Shown here: positions 9,901 through 18,693 of the stretch, one piece after another | Numbering within the stretch: position 1 is the first letter of the stretch | Layout: the number at the start of each line of letters is the position of its first letter | DNA from: Verrucomicrobiota bacterium | GTDB lineage: Bacteria; Verrucomicrobiota; Verrucomicrobiia; Limisphaerales; UBA9464 | DNA length: 63,491 nt | Direction: 5' to 3' | NCBI GenBank assembly: GCA_947471985.1 | Contig: CANIZL010000025.1 | Span: forward strand, 1 to 63,491 | Notes under the pieces: generated by a model | Seen by the model: only the letters and a program-made list of their open reading frames with translations | Told to the model about the DNA's origin: nothing | The model's database searches: none | Position numbers and translations under genes: made by a program

Positions 9901-10386
9901 GCTTTCGCCGGCGGAAATTCTCCAACCGCTGCCCGAGGGAGAGGGCGGCAGGGGCTCGACGATGAAACTTTCGAAGTGCGGCTCGGCGAGATCGCGGGCT
10001 CGCGGATAACCCAAGACGGCTTCCTGGAACGTGGGGACCTCCGCCGCTGTTACGGGAGGGGAAACCTTGTGCCCGTTCTCCCTGTAGTGGAGCCACTGCT
10101 GCCCTTTTCCGCACGGCCGGGACGATGGGTGCAGGCACAGTGCTTGCCTTTCTCCCTGGAGTCGATCTGGCTGCGTCCACACAGGAGTTGATCGTGGGAA
10201 AATGAACTCAACCGATTTGCCTGGCCTGCTAGTTGCCCTTTAACAAAAAGGCGAAATCCAGCGACTCGAAAATTTTGTCGCGTACCCGCGGAAGCTTTCC
10301 CGGGCCGGCCCCGGCCAGTCGGAGCAACTCCGGCCTTTCCCCGGGCGGGCGGGGTGTTCATGTTGGCGGCGTTCCCCACGAAACGT
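9901..10386. other. Gene-free stretch between repeat array and zinc-ribbon gene
   Basis: I see no supportable gene; short frames on the minus strand lack a recognisable fold. It contains the second copy of the CCAACCG-GCCCGAGGGAGAGGG phrase (9917-9944). A 21-nt site at 10271-10291 (AATTTTGTCGC then ACCCGCGG) matches 59362-59382 at 18 of 21 positions. A GC-rich CCCGGGCCGGCCCCGG stretch lies near 10300. Confidence 0.4.
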
Positions 10387-10593
10387 ATGTCCTTCAAGAC
10401 AAAGCCTGAAACGGTCACGATTGGCGACCATCCCATGAAGTGCTTGGTCTGCAGCAACCTTTCGTTCCATCGACGGAAGACGCACTTTGACACCGCCCTC
10501 ATCAAGGAGTTGAATCCGGATTGGACGCACAGCGTAGGCTACTGCCTGATCTGCGATCAGTGCGGCCATATCCATTGGTTTGTTGATCGCTGA
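10387..10593 (+). CDS. Small zinc-ribbon protein
   Basis: A 68-residue protein with two zinc knuckles, CLVC near residues 19-22 and CDQC near 57-60, separated by a hydrophilic stretch with paired histidine/arginine residues, and ending CGHIHWFVDR. This matches a widespread group of small bacterial zinc-ribbon proteins of unknown role. The start at 10387 (MSFKTKPETVTIG) is preferred because the leader reads as folded protein; the ATG at 10435 (MKCLVC) and one at 10354 are alternatives. Its stop lies 6 bp before the GTG start of the membrane permease gene, suggesting one operon. Confidence 0.75.
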   Translation: MSFKTKPETVTIGDHPMKCLVCSNLSFHRRKTHFDTALIKELNPDWTHSVGYCLICDQCGHIHWFVDR

Positions 10594-10599
10594 GAAATT

Positions 10600-11496
10600 G
10601 TGAACGGATCACCCACACGCCCGGCCCTCCGGATCGTCGAGGCCGATGAACCGGGCGGGATGGCGGCGACGTCGACCGCGGGAGCCCCGGGGCCGTGGCG
10701 TCGTCGGTGGGACTGGACACGTCCGGCGCGGGCGTTGCTGTGGTCCGAGTGGTTTGCGCATCAGCGGCTGTTGGTCGTGTTTGCGTTCCTGTGGCTGGCG
10801 GCGGTGTGGTTGTTGCCGTTGGTGGTCAATCCGCTGTGGACGCTGTCGGCCGGCGCCGCGTTTGCCTTGATTGCCGGTCCGGCCTTTGGCGGGGCGGATG
10901 TCGTTCACGGCTGTGAGGAATTCGCCTTCGCCGGTGCGCCCACGCGGGGGCAGCGTTATCTCGCCCGGTTGATTGTGGGCGGGGGGGCGGTGCTGGTTTT
11001 TAGCGGTATCAGCGTGCTCGCCTTGGAGGGTAATCTGAGTGACATCCTGCTGCGCCTGGTGCTGGCCACGGGTTCCGCGCCGGCCCAAGTGAGTCGGCCG
11101 GAGATGCTCTACACCCTTGTGTTGGCGGTACCGTTCACGGCGTTCGCTCTGGGTTTCGCCCTGGCGGCATTGGCCCCGTCGCGAACGGTGGCGTTTACCA
11201 GTTGGCTCTGGGCGGCCCTGGGCGCGTTGGCGCTGCTGCGGGGTGGCTTGCAACTGGAGGAAATTCGCTGGGACACTTTGAACGGTCGCATCGCCTTGCC
11301 ACTGCTCTTGCTGGTGAGCGCGATGACCCTGTGGGTGGGTGGACGGTTTTATCGACGCAAAGAAGCCGGGGCGGGCAACGTGCCCTTGCGGATGCCCCCG
11401 AGTTTCTGGGGCTGGGTAGCGGGCTTGGTGATGGCCGCGTTGGGGCTGGTGCTGCTGGTGTCGTGGTTCGTGGGCAATTTCACCCGGCTGATGTAA
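10600..11496 (+). CDS. ABC-2-like integral membrane protein
   Basis: A 298-residue membrane protein from a GTG start at 10600, with an Arg/Pro-rich cytoplasmic head of about 45 residues and then roughly six to seven hydrophobic segments (for example LLVVFAFLWLAAVWLLPLVV and GWVAGLVMAALGLVLLVSWFV). The LLWSEWFAHQRLL entry helix and the long-loop/TM pattern resemble ABC-2 type permeases. No ATPase gene is adjacent, so a role in export is inference. The zinc-ribbon gene ends 6 bp upstream and the amidase starts 67 bp downstream on the same strand. Confidence 0.75.
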   Translation: MNGSPTRPALRIVEADEPGGMAATSTAGAPGPWRRRWDWTRPARALLWSEWFAHQRLLVVFAFLWLAAVWLLPLVVNPLWTLSAGAAFALIAGPAFGGADVVHGCEEFAFAGAPTRGQRYLARLIVGGGAVLVFSGISVLALEGNLSDILLRLVLATGSAPAQVSRPEMLYTLVLAVPFTAFALGFALAALAPSRTVAFTSWLWAALGALALLRGGLQLEEIRWDTLNGRIALPLLLLVSAMTLWVGGRFYRRKEAGAGNVPLRMPPSFWGWVAGLVMAALGLVLLVSWFVGNFTRLM

Positions 11497-11563
11497 TTCA
11501 ATTCATCGGCGGGGCGGCTGGCCGCGGCTTTACTTTGGGGCGGGAGCCGATGAATCTGCGGCC

Positions 11564-13180
11564 ATGAATCGGCGGGAATTTCTCCAGACTTCGGCGTGGC
11601 TCGGGGCGACCGTGCCGCTTGGTGGCTGGACGGCGGGATGCGTGGGGGCGTCCGGTGCGGCGGCGGGCGATCTCACCGACGCCACGGTGGCGAGCTTGCG
11701 GCAGGGCCTAACGCAGGGCCGGTATTCCGCGGTGGAATTGGTGCGGTTCTACCAAGACCGGATCCAGCGCTGGGACCAAAACGGCCCGCAATTGCGCTCA
11801 GTGATCGAACTGAACCCCGATGCTGTGGAGCTGGCCCGGGCACTGGATCGCGAGCGCCGACAACAGGGCCCACGAGGACCGCTGCACGGGATTCCGGTGC
11901 TGCTCAAGGATAACATTGATACCCACGATCGGATGCAGACGACGGCGGGTTCATGGGCCCTGGCCGGTGTGCCGGCCGCGCGGGACGCGTTTTTGGTCGA
12001 GCGCCTGCGGGCGGCGGGCTGTGTGGTGTTGGGGAAGACCAATCTCAGCGAATGGGCCAATTTCCGTGGATCCCGCTCGAGCAGTGGATGGAGCGGCCGG
12101 GGCGGTCAGACCCGCAATCCTTATTTCACCGATCACAATCCTTCGGGCTCCAGTTCCGGATCCGCCGTGGCCGTATCGGCGAACTTCTGCGCCGTGGCGG
12201 TGGGCACGGAAACGGACGGCTCCATTGTTTCGCCGTCGTCGTACTGCGGAATCGTGGGGCTCAAACCGACCGTCGGCTTGATCAGTCGCCGGGGCGTTAT
12301 TCCGATCTCGGCCAGTCAGGACACGGCGGGCCCGATGGGTCGTTGCGTGGCCGATGTGGCGGCGTTGCTCGGGGCTTTGACCGGGGAGGATGCCGAGGAT
12401 CCGGCGACGGCCGCGGTGGCAAGTGCCGCGCGGAATCGGCGTGACTACACGGAGTTTCTGGACGCGGAGGGTTTGCGCGGGGCGCGCCTGGGCGTTTTGC
12501 GGAGTGATTTTAACGTGCACCGATTGGCGGATCCGGTTTTTGCCAGCACGTTGGACTCGCTGCGGCAGGCCGGTGCTGAATTGATCGACCCGGTGACGCT
12601 GCCGTCGTTCGAGGGCGTGGGCCACGCGGAGTACACGGTGTTGCACTATGAATTCAAGGCGGGCCTGAATGCCTATCTGGCCTCGCGCGGCGCCACCGCG
12701 AAGATTCATTCTCTGGCCGAACTCATCGAATTCAACGAGCGGGAGCGAGCCCGGGAATTGCCCTTTTTCGGGCACGAAACCTTGATTCAAGCGCAGGCGA
12801 AAGGCGGATTGGAGGAAGCCACCTATCGGGAAGCCAAGGCCCGGTGTGCGCGTTGGCGGACGGAACTCGGGGCATTCTTTGCGGCGCAACGACTGGACGC
12901 CCTCGTGGTCCCCACCGCGGGGCCGGCGGACACATTGGATCCGGTGAATGGCGATCACGGACACGGCGGCAGCTCGAGCTATGCGGCGGTGGCGGGTTTT
13001 CCGAATATCACCGTGCCGTGTGGCGCAGTCTGGGGATTGCCGGTGGGACTTTCCTTTATCGGGCCCGCCTGGCAGGAAGGGGAATTGATCCGGGTGGCCT
13101 ACGCGTTTGAACAACGGACCCACGCCCGACGAACACCCCGAATGGCGCCGCGCCTGCCGGCAAATACCGCGGCGGTGTGA
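11564..13180 (+). CDS. Exported amidase (amidase signature family)
   Basis: A 538-residue amidase of the signature family, which hydrolyses a carboxamide to acid plus ammonia. The Ser-cisSer-Lys triad is visible: Lys115 in VLLKDN, cis-Ser196 in the PSGSSSGSA loop, and nucleophile Ser220 in GTETDGS. The N-terminus MNRREFLQT followed by a hydrophobic stretch and an Ala/Gly-rich region looks like a Tat signal; a Cys at 26 leaves open a lipoprotein. An amide substrate outside the cytoplasm is therefore likely, unlike GatA. It lacks gatB/gatC neighbours, so it is not the tRNA amidotransferase subunit. The cupin gene follows 43 bp downstream on the same strand. Confidence 0.92.
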   Translation: MNRREFLQTSAWLGATVPLGGWTAGCVGASGAAAGDLTDATVASLRQGLTQGRYSAVELVRFYQDRIQRWDQNGPQLRSVIELNPDAVELARALDRERRQQGPRGPLHGIPVLLKDNIDTHDRMQTTAGSWALAGVPAARDAFLVERLRAAGCVVLGKTNLSEWANFRGSRSSSGWSGRGGQTRNPYFTDHNPSGSSSGSAVAVSANFCAVAVGTETDGSIVSPSSYCGIVGLKPTVGLISRRGVIPISASQDTAGPMGRCVADVAALLGALTGEDAEDPATAAVASAARNRRDYTEFLDAEGLRGARLGVLRSDFNVHRLADPVFASTLDSLRQAGAELIDPVTLPSFEGVGHAEYTVLHYEFKAGLNAYLASRGATAKIHSLAELIEFNERERARELPFFGHETLIQAQAKGGLEEATYREAKARCARWRTELGAFFAAQRLDALVVPTAGPADTLDPVNGDHGHGGSSSYAAVAGFPNITVPCGAVWGLPVGLSFIGPAWQEGELIRVAYAFEQRTHARRTPRMAPRLPANTAAV

Positions 13181-13223
13181 TTTCCTTGTTTCCAGAAGTC
13201 CATCGTCTGCTCAGATTGCGTCC

Positions 13224-13667
13224 ATGAGCACTCCCGCAGATATCGCCGCCCGTCGTTTCGTGACCGCCGCCGAGAAGGTGGATTTTCAATCGGCTTGGAC
13301 CCTGGAGGAATGGCTGTGCCGCGGCGACGTGGTGCCCAATAAGGAACTCCTGTTGGTGCGCGCCAACATGGAGGCGGGTCGCTGCCATCCATTTCATACC
13401 CACCCCACGCGCGAGGAGATCATCTATATCCTCTCCGGTCGGGCCGAACAGTGGTGCGGACGGAATCGTCGGATCCTGGGACCGGGTGAAATGGTGCTGA
13501 TTCCCAAGGGCGAAGTGCACGGGACCTACAATCCGTTTAACGAACGTCTGGTCTTCCTCGCCATCCTCTCGCCGTCCGACGCTGCCGAACCGGGCATTGT
13601 GGATGTGTCGATGGAAGCGCCGTGGAAGGGACTGCGGGAGAGCGAAGGCTTGCCGGCGTGCACGTGA
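13224..13667 (+). CDS. Single-domain cupin protein
   Basis: A 147-residue single cupin barrel. The metal-binding motif 1 is seen as HPFHTHPTREE with the downstream Glu pair, and motif 2 as PKGEVHGTYNP. The substrate cannot be deduced. The ATG at 13224 (MSTPADIAARRF) is used; the longer open frame from 13107 runs through the end of the amidase gene and is not protein-like. It is co-oriented with the amidase and convergent with cutA, whose stop is 33 bp away. Confidence 0.85.
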   Translation: MSTPADIAARRFVTAAEKVDFQSAWTLEEWLCRGDVVPNKELLLVRANMEAGRCHPFHTHPTREEIIYILSGRAEQWCGRNRRILGPGEMVLIPKGEVHGTYNPFNERLVFLAILSPSDAAEPGIVDVSMEAPWKGLRESEGLPACT

Positions 13668-13700
13668 AGTGACGCGATCGCCGGGCGGGTGGCGGCGCGG

Positions 13701-14051
13701 TCAGGTCGGCGACGCGAGGGGCTCGGCGGTTTCCGCGGTGATCCAGTCGAGATAGCGGCGATTGCCGCCGGTGATTCGGACGACGACGAATTGAGGGGTG
13801 TCGTAAGGATGTTCGGCGAGGATCAGTTTTTCCAGCGCCCGAACCCGGCGGGCGGTGGTTTTGAAAGTCAGCAGGACCTCGCGACTTTTTTCCTGTCGCC
13901 CGCGCCACCAATAATGCGATTCGACGCCGGAGCGAAGTTGTCCGCAGGCGACGAGGCGCTGTTCCAGGGCGAGTTGGATGAGTCGACGGGCGACGCGAAG
14001 ATTGGGGGCCGTGACCCAGACGATGAGGTGACTGGTCCGGGGGGATTTCAT
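13701..14051 (-). CDS. cutA: Divalent-ion tolerance protein CutA
   Basis: A 116-residue CutA-family protein, a small trimeric ferredoxin-like fold linked in E. coli to copper/divalent cation tolerance, although its true role is not settled. Visible family segments are the VWVTAPN start strand, LVACGQLRSGVESHYWW, REVLLTFKT and the conserved HPYDTPQFVV before the final ITGGNRRYLDWI. The ATG at 14051 overlaps the stop of the pseudouridine synthase gene by four bases (ATGA), so the two genes are translationally coupled. Confidence 0.93.
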   Translation of the reverse strand: MKSPRTSHLIVWVTAPNLRVARRLIQLALEQRLVACGQLRSGVESHYWWRGRQEKSREVLLTFKTTARRVRALEKLILAEHPYDTPQFVVVRITGGNRRYLDWITAETAEPLASPT

Positions 14052-14854
14052 GGCGTCGGGGGCGCGGGTTTTTCGCTGGGTGCGGGCGGGTGTTCCTGCG
14101 CAAAATCGGGTGGCCACTCCACGTGGGCACCCCGCTCAAAGTCGGTGAACCAATATTCGGCAGGGCTTTGATAACCCCGCTCTTCGCCTTCCCAGGGGAG
14201 CCAGAGCTTTTCCGCGTGCAGCGCCTGCCACGGAAGCTGCAAGGTGGCGCGATCCGCCTCGGTGAGTCGGCGGACGACAAAGGTCAGATACAGTTGCTCG
14301 TTCGCCCCGTAGATTTTGTCGCCGACGATGGGATGACCGAAGTGGGCCAGATGGATACGGATCTGGTGTTTTCGCCCGGTGTCGAGCCACAGTCGCAGCC
14401 GGGTGTAGGGCTGCGTCCCGCGGTGGAAGCGGCGTTCCACTTGGAAGCGGGTGCGGGCGGCGGCGCCATCGGCCCGGACGCAATCCTTGATGGCCACCGC
14501 GCTGGCTTCATCGCGACCGAGGGGGGCGTCGATCTGTCCGCTGGAGGGCCCCACGTGGCCGTGGACGAGGGCGACATATTCCTTGGTAACCACGCCCAGC
14601 GCCCACAACCGCCGCAGCTCGGCGGCGGCGTCGAGGGTCTTGCCAAAGATCATCACCCCGCTGGTTTCGCGATCCAGCCGATGCACCATCTGCGGTTCGC
14701 CGTCCGCACCGAGATGGATGCGGACGCGGCTGACGAGGCTCGACAACGGTCCCGCCTTGGTGGGATGACAGACCAATCCCGCCGGCTTGTGAAGCACGAG
14801 GAGATCGGCGGATTCGTGAAGAACAGGAAAGAGAGACACGCGATGGCCGGACAA
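14048..14854 (-). CDS. RluA-family pseudouridine synthase
   Basis: A 268-residue RNA pseudouridine synthase that isomerises uridine in rRNA or tRNA. The catalytic motif HRLDRETSG with Asp61 is intact, followed by KEYVALVHG and the RKHQIRIHLAHFGHPIVGD signature of the RluA branch. There is no N-terminal S4 domain, so it resembles the short RluA/TruC type; the exact target cannot be told. The last ~25 residues are Pro-rich. The gene lies 25 bp downstream of the YCF48-like gene and overlaps cutA by ATGA. Confidence 0.92.
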   Translation of the reverse strand: MSGHRVSLFPVLHESADLLVLHKPAGLVCHPTKAGPLSSLVSRVRIHLGADGEPQMVHRLDRETSGVMIFGKTLDAAAELRRLWALGVVTKEYVALVHGHVGPSSGQIDAPLGRDEASAVAIKDCVRADGAAARTRFQVERRFHRGTQPYTRLRLWLDTGRKHQIRIHLAHFGHPIVGDKIYGANEQLYLTFVVRRLTEADRATLQLPWQALHAEKLWLPWEGEERGYQSPAEYWFTDFERGAHVEWPPDFAQEHPPAPSEKPAPPTP

Positions 14855-14879
14855 GGGCAGCCGGGGAGGGCCAAATCAA

Positions 14880-17120
14880 TCAGCGTTGCTCGGCGGCGCG
14901 AAACAGTTGAGCGCCGGGGCTGTTGACGGTGGTGTCGTAGAGCAGGATGGAGCCGTCCGGAGAGGTGATCTCCACTTCGTCGCCTGGCACCCAGGAGTCG
15001 AGGAATGAGGAACGTTCCAATCGGAGACGTTGATCGAGGTGGCCCTGAATCAGGAACAGCGTGTCGGCGGGTGTGGTCGGCCACTTGGTCAGTGTGGGCG
15101 CGTTGGGAAACGCCCCCGCCTGAGCGCGCAGGATGACGCCTTCCGAGCCGACGGCGATCAATTGGCCCTGAATGGCGGCGAGTCCGTAAAGGGGCTTGCC
15201 GGTGAGGGAATCCGCCCGGCTCCAGGTGAGGCCGTTCAAACTGGTCAGCACGGTTCCCTGAGCGCCGGCGCAGTAGTAGGTGCCGTCGACGACTTCCACG
15301 TCGTACAGCCAGTTGGTGACCCCGGAATTGCGGGCGGTCCAGGTGGTGCCATTCGGACTGGTGAGGAGGGTGCCGCTCTGACCCACGGCGAGAAATTGCC
15401 CATTCAGGAACCGCACGCGCCACAGCCAATTCGTCGTGCCACTGGTCTGCGCATTCCACGTGGTGCCGGTGGGACTGGTCCAGATGGTGCCGAGTTCGCC
15501 GACCGCCACCCAGTTGGTGGGGCCGCTTTCCACGCCGCTCAGATAGCGCTTGGACGGAGTGGTGCGACGCGTCCAAGTCAGGGCGTTGGTGCTGGTGAGG
15601 ATCGTGCCGTTGCCGCCGGTGGCCACGTAAAGAGACTCGTTGGCGGCGATGCCCTGGAGATCATTGGTGACTCCGGAAGGTGCATCGAACCAGGCGAGTC
15701 CGATCGTGTTCAGATAATTGGTCAGGACGAGGGAGAGGACCGTGGCGCCGTTGGTGAAGAGGTTGGTGGTGATCAACGGCTCGTACCCCTGCGGGCTGTA
15801 GGCGATGTGGCCGGTGGAGCCGACGGTGACCAGGCGATTCGGCCGACCGCCGACGCCGAGAAACACCACGTTGGACGAAACGAGGGGCGCGAGGGCGGTG
15901 GTCCAGACCACGCCATTGTCCGATTGCAGCAGGGTGGGGCCGTAGCCCACGGCGGCATAAATCTGGTTCGTCGAAGTGTTGGTGACCGTGACGAGATTGT
16001 TGCCCACGAGGCTGCCGGTGAGGTTCGTGCGGACGCCGGTGGCGGTGCCGACGTCCCAGAGCACGGCGCGGGGCGGACTGTCGTAGGGGGTCCACAACAG
16101 AGACTGATCCAGGCCTGTGCTGCGCTGGCCGGTGACGATCAGACCGGCTTGCCCGCCGATGACATACCGGCTGCCGTCGTGCAGCCCGGCGTAGTAACTG
16201 CTGACCGGAGCCGGGGAAGTTCGGCGCGTGTCGAGTTCGTCGGTCCAGAGGAAGGTGTTGCCTACACTCACCCCGGAGCGCAGTTCACTGGCCCCACCCA
16301 GCAAGGGAACGGTGACGGATTGTCCCAGAACGGTTCGGGTTTCCAGGGCGATGGCGGAAAGATCGTCCTTCGCTCCGGACGTAAGGGCGGTCCAGCGTTG
16401 GCCGTCATTGGAGGTCGTCAAAGCAGTGCCGGCGGTGCCCACGGTCAAGAAGCCGGTGGGAGTGGCCATCACGCGATTGAGATCGGCGGTCGTTCCGCTG
16501 GTGCGGCGGGTCCAGGCGATGCCGTCCGAGCTGGTCAGAATCTGTCCGCCTTCGCCCACGGCGACAAAGGTCCCGCCACCCGCGCGCGCGCGCCAGGCGA
16601 CACTGCGCAGCCAGGTGGTGACCCCGGGGGAACGCCGCAGCCAATTGGTGCCGTCGTCGCTGGTGTAGACCGCGGCGTTGTCGCCCACGGCTACCAGGCG
16701 GCTGCCGGAGCTGGAGACACCCTCCAGCCAGTCCTGGGTGGGGAGCGTCGTCGAGGAGATCGAGCGGTTGCCGTCCAGCCGGAGAACCAACCCGGCTTCC
16801 CCGGTGATGATGACGGAATTGGTGTCGGTCCCCAGTGGATGGAAGGTGGCGGACCGAAGGTACAAACGCGTGCCGGTCGCCAGGGTGTTCCAAGTGGCGA
16901 GGTCCTCGGACAGGTAGGCTTGGCCGTGATCCGCCACGGCCAGATAGAAGCGATTCGTATCGCCGATGAGATCGGCAATGTTATTGCCGAAGGGCAGGGG
17001 ATTGGACCAATGCCAGCGGAGATTGGTGGTGCCGGCGGCGTTTATGGCGGGCCAGCCGAGACAGATTCCTCCAAGCAGGTAAACAAGGATTCGCTGGCTG
17101 ATAACCAACAACAAACGCAT
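14880..17120 (-). CDS. Secreted YCF48/BNR-like repeat protein
   Basis: A 746-residue exported protein starting at the ATG at 17120 (MRLLLVISQRILVYLLGGICLG, signal peptide). The open frame extends another 141 residues upstream but that part overlaps the promoter side and is not protein-like. The body repeats a unit of about 40-50 residues in which W-x-R/A-x-S-G-T-T-x-x-L is followed by F-L-A/T-V-G-x-x-G-T-I-L-T-S-x-D/N-G-x-T-W. This is the YCF48/photosystem-stability-factor-like beta-propeller pattern, and at least eight units can be followed. The C-terminus is a beta domain ending FRAAEQR, as in other secreted proteins here. A role in glycan binding or extracellular assembly is conjecture. 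Confidence 0.8.
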   Translation of the reverse strand: MRLLLVISQRILVYLLGGICLGWPAINAAGTTNLRWHWSNPLPFGNNIADLIGDTNRFYLAVADHGQAYLSEDLATWNTLATGTRLYLRSATFHPLGTDTNSVIITGEAGLVLRLDGNRSISSTTLPTQDWLEGVSSSGSRLVAVGDNAAVYTSDDGTNWLRRSPGVTTWLRSVAWRARAGGGTFVAVGEGGQILTSSDGIAWTRRTSGTTADLNRVMATPTGFLTVGTAGTALTTSNDGQRWTALTSGAKDDLSAIALETRTVLGQSVTVPLLGGASELRSGVSVGNTFLWTDELDTRRTSPAPVSSYYAGLHDGSRYVIGGQAGLIVTGQRSTGLDQSLLWTPYDSPPRAVLWDVGTATGVRTNLTGSLVGNNLVTVTNTSTNQIYAAVGYGPTLLQSDNGVVWTTALAPLVSSNVVFLGVGGRPNRLVTVGSTGHIAYSPQGYEPLITTNLFTNGATVLSLVLTNYLNTIGLAWFDAPSGVTNDLQGIAANESLYVATGGNGTILTSTNALTWTRRTTPSKRYLSGVESGPTNWVAVGELGTIWTSPTGTTWNAQTSGTTNWLWRVRFLNGQFLAVGQSGTLLTSPNGTTWTARNSGVTNWLYDVEVVDGTYYCAGAQGTVLTSLNGLTWSRADSLTGKPLYGLAAIQGQLIAVGSEGVILRAQAGAFPNAPTLTKWPTTPADTLFLIQGHLDQRLRLERSSFLDSWVPGDEVEITSPDGSILLYDTTVNSPGAQLFRAAEQR

Positions 17121-17241
17121 AGGTGTAATGATGGGGAATGGTCCGAGGTCTGCCAAACCGGACGTGGAGGGTGGCCCAACACTGTGACTGGCCCTGGCCG
17201 GGTAATGTTTGGCTGCCACCCGGGAGCCGCGATAGTGCCCG

Positions 17242-18000
17242 GTGGAATTTTGGGTGTACCCGCTGCTGTTTCTCACCGGACTGGTGGCCGGCTGGGTGGA
17301 TGCCATTGCGGGAGGGGGCGGGCTGTTGACGGTGCCAGCCTTATTGTGGGCCGGTCTGCCGGTGCCATTGGCGCTCGGGACCAACAAATTGCAATCCAGT
17401 TGCGGCACGGCGTTTGCCACCTGGCGGTATGCCCGGGCGGGATTGTTGAAGCTCCCGGCCCTGCGCGTGGGGATCGCCGCCACCTTGCTCGGCGCGTGTT
17501 GGGGGGTGGCTTCGGTGAACCGGATTGATCCGCAGCTGCTCAAGCGCGTTCTGCCCTTTCTGCTGGTGGCGGTCGCGGTCTATTTCTGGCTCAAACCCGA
17601 TCAGGGCGATCGTCCCCGCGCGGCCCGGGTCCGGCCGGTCACTTTTGCCATCCTCGGCGGGTTGGTGCTGGGCTTTTACGACGGGGCCTTCGGACCCGGC
17701 ACCGGCTCGTTTTGGATGGTGGCCAGTGTGAGCTTGCTCGGACTGGACCTGCGTCAGGCGACCGGTTGGACCAAAGCGATGAATCTCACGAGCAATCTGG
17801 CATCGCTCGCGGTCTTCATCTGGCTCGGCAACGTGAACTTTTCCATCGGCTGCGTCATGGCGGCGGGACAGGTGCTGGGCGCCCGCGCCGGCTCGGGCAT
17901 GGTCTTGCGGCGCGGGCGGAATATCATCCGGCCGATGTTGCTGATCGTCGTGCTCTGCCTCGCTACCAAGCTGGCATACGACGCTTTGAAGCACGCGTAG
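17242..18000 (+). CDS. TSUP/TauE-SafE family permease
   Basis: A 252-residue inner-membrane permease of the TauE/SafE/YfcA family, which exports or imports small anions such as sulfite, sulfoacetate or related compounds. The GTG start at 17242 leads into the first helix (WVYPLLFLTGLVAGWVDAIAGGGG), whose GGGG motif and the second-half copy GFYDGAFGPGTGSFW are the paired signatures of the family. About eight hydrophobic helices can be drawn. It is divergent from the YCF48-like gene; the HD gene follows closely on the same strand. Confidence 0.9.
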   Translation: MEFWVYPLLFLTGLVAGWVDAIAGGGGLLTVPALLWAGLPVPLALGTNKLQSSCGTAFATWRYARAGLLKLPALRVGIAATLLGACWGVASVNRIDPQLLKRVLPFLLVAVAVYFWLKPDQGDRPRAARVRPVTFAILGGLVLGFYDGAFGPGTGSFWMVASVSLLGLDLRQATGWTKAMNLTSNLASLAVFIWLGNVNFSIGCVMAAGQVLGARAGSGMVLRRGRNIIRPMLLIVVLCLATKLAYDALKHA

Positions 18001-18058
18001 GCCGTGCGCCGTTAAGTTGCGGGTGCCGGGCACTTGCCCGACGGGAGATCGGTCCTAT

Positions 18059-18685
18059 TTGATCCGCGTGCCGCTGGACCCCCTGCTTGCCGCCGAAACC
18101 GAGCGCCTTCTGGTGCGGTTCGAAACCGAACCGGAACACACGGAGCACGTAGCCCGGCTGGCGTTGCAGTTGTTTGATCAACTGCTGGACTGGCATCAGC
18201 TGACGCTGCGGGATCGGGATCTTCTGGAAGTGGCCGCTGTGCTGCATGACATCGGTTGGTCTCAATGTCAGCCGGACGGCCGGGCGCACCACAAGGCGAC
18301 CGCGCAACTCATCCGGGCGCATCCGTGGCAGGGCTTGTCGCCCTCAGAAGTGGAGTGTGTGGCCGAAGTCGCGCGGTACCATCGCAAGAGTCTGCCGGAT
18401 CTGACCCGGCACGCTTCGTTCGCCCGGCTCCCGGAGGAGGATCGTCACCGGGTGGTTCAGTTGGCCGCGTTTCTGCGGATTGCCGATGGACTGGACCGGC
18501 GGCATATCCAGCGGGTGCGCCGTATCTCGGCGTCGTTCGCGCCGGAGGGGCTGATCGTGCTGGCCTATGCGCCCGGGGAGATCGAGACCGAACTCGCGGC
18601 GGCCGACAAGAAATCAGATCTCCTGCGCCGCCTGATCCGTCTGGGACCGACGTTTGCGGCCCGACTGGAACTGTCCTCGACCTAA
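18059..18685 (+). CDS. HD-domain protein related to the Ppx/GppA C-terminal domain
   Basis: A protein of about 208 residues with a single HD fold: an H-T-E-H-V-A helix, then VLHDIGW with the HD pair, a following AHHKATAQLI and a later RIADGLDR. This order is that of the helical C-terminal domain of exopolyphosphatase/GppA proteins without the ASKHA half. Nucleotide or polyphosphate hydrolysis is inference. The start is uncertain: TTG at 18059 sits 13 bases after GGGAG, TTG at 18017 and GTG at 18068 are alternatives. It closely follows the TSUP permease gene and converges with gntP, whose stop is 8 bp away. Confidence 0.8.
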   Translation: MIRVPLDPLLAAETERLLVRFETEPEHTEHVARLALQLFDQLLDWHQLTLRDRDLLEVAAVLHDIGWSQCQPDGRAHHKATAQLIRAHPWQGLSPSEVECVAEVARYHRKSLPDLTRHASFARLPEEDRHRVVQLAAFLRIADGLDRRHIQRVRRISASFAPEGLIVLAYAPGEIETELAAADKKSDLLRRLIRLGPTFAARLELSST

Positions 18686-18693
18686 CCGCGGGA

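Noticed and set aside
9871-10182. Two overlapping minus-strand frames of about 100 codons near the array
   Set aside because: They differ in frame over the same bases, cover repeat motifs and show no known domain.
15030-17528. An 832-codon plus-strand frame opposite the YCF48-like gene
   Set aside because: Composition is Gly/Ala/Asp-rich and repetitive with no signal or fold; the minus frame has a signal peptide and a regular propeller repeat.
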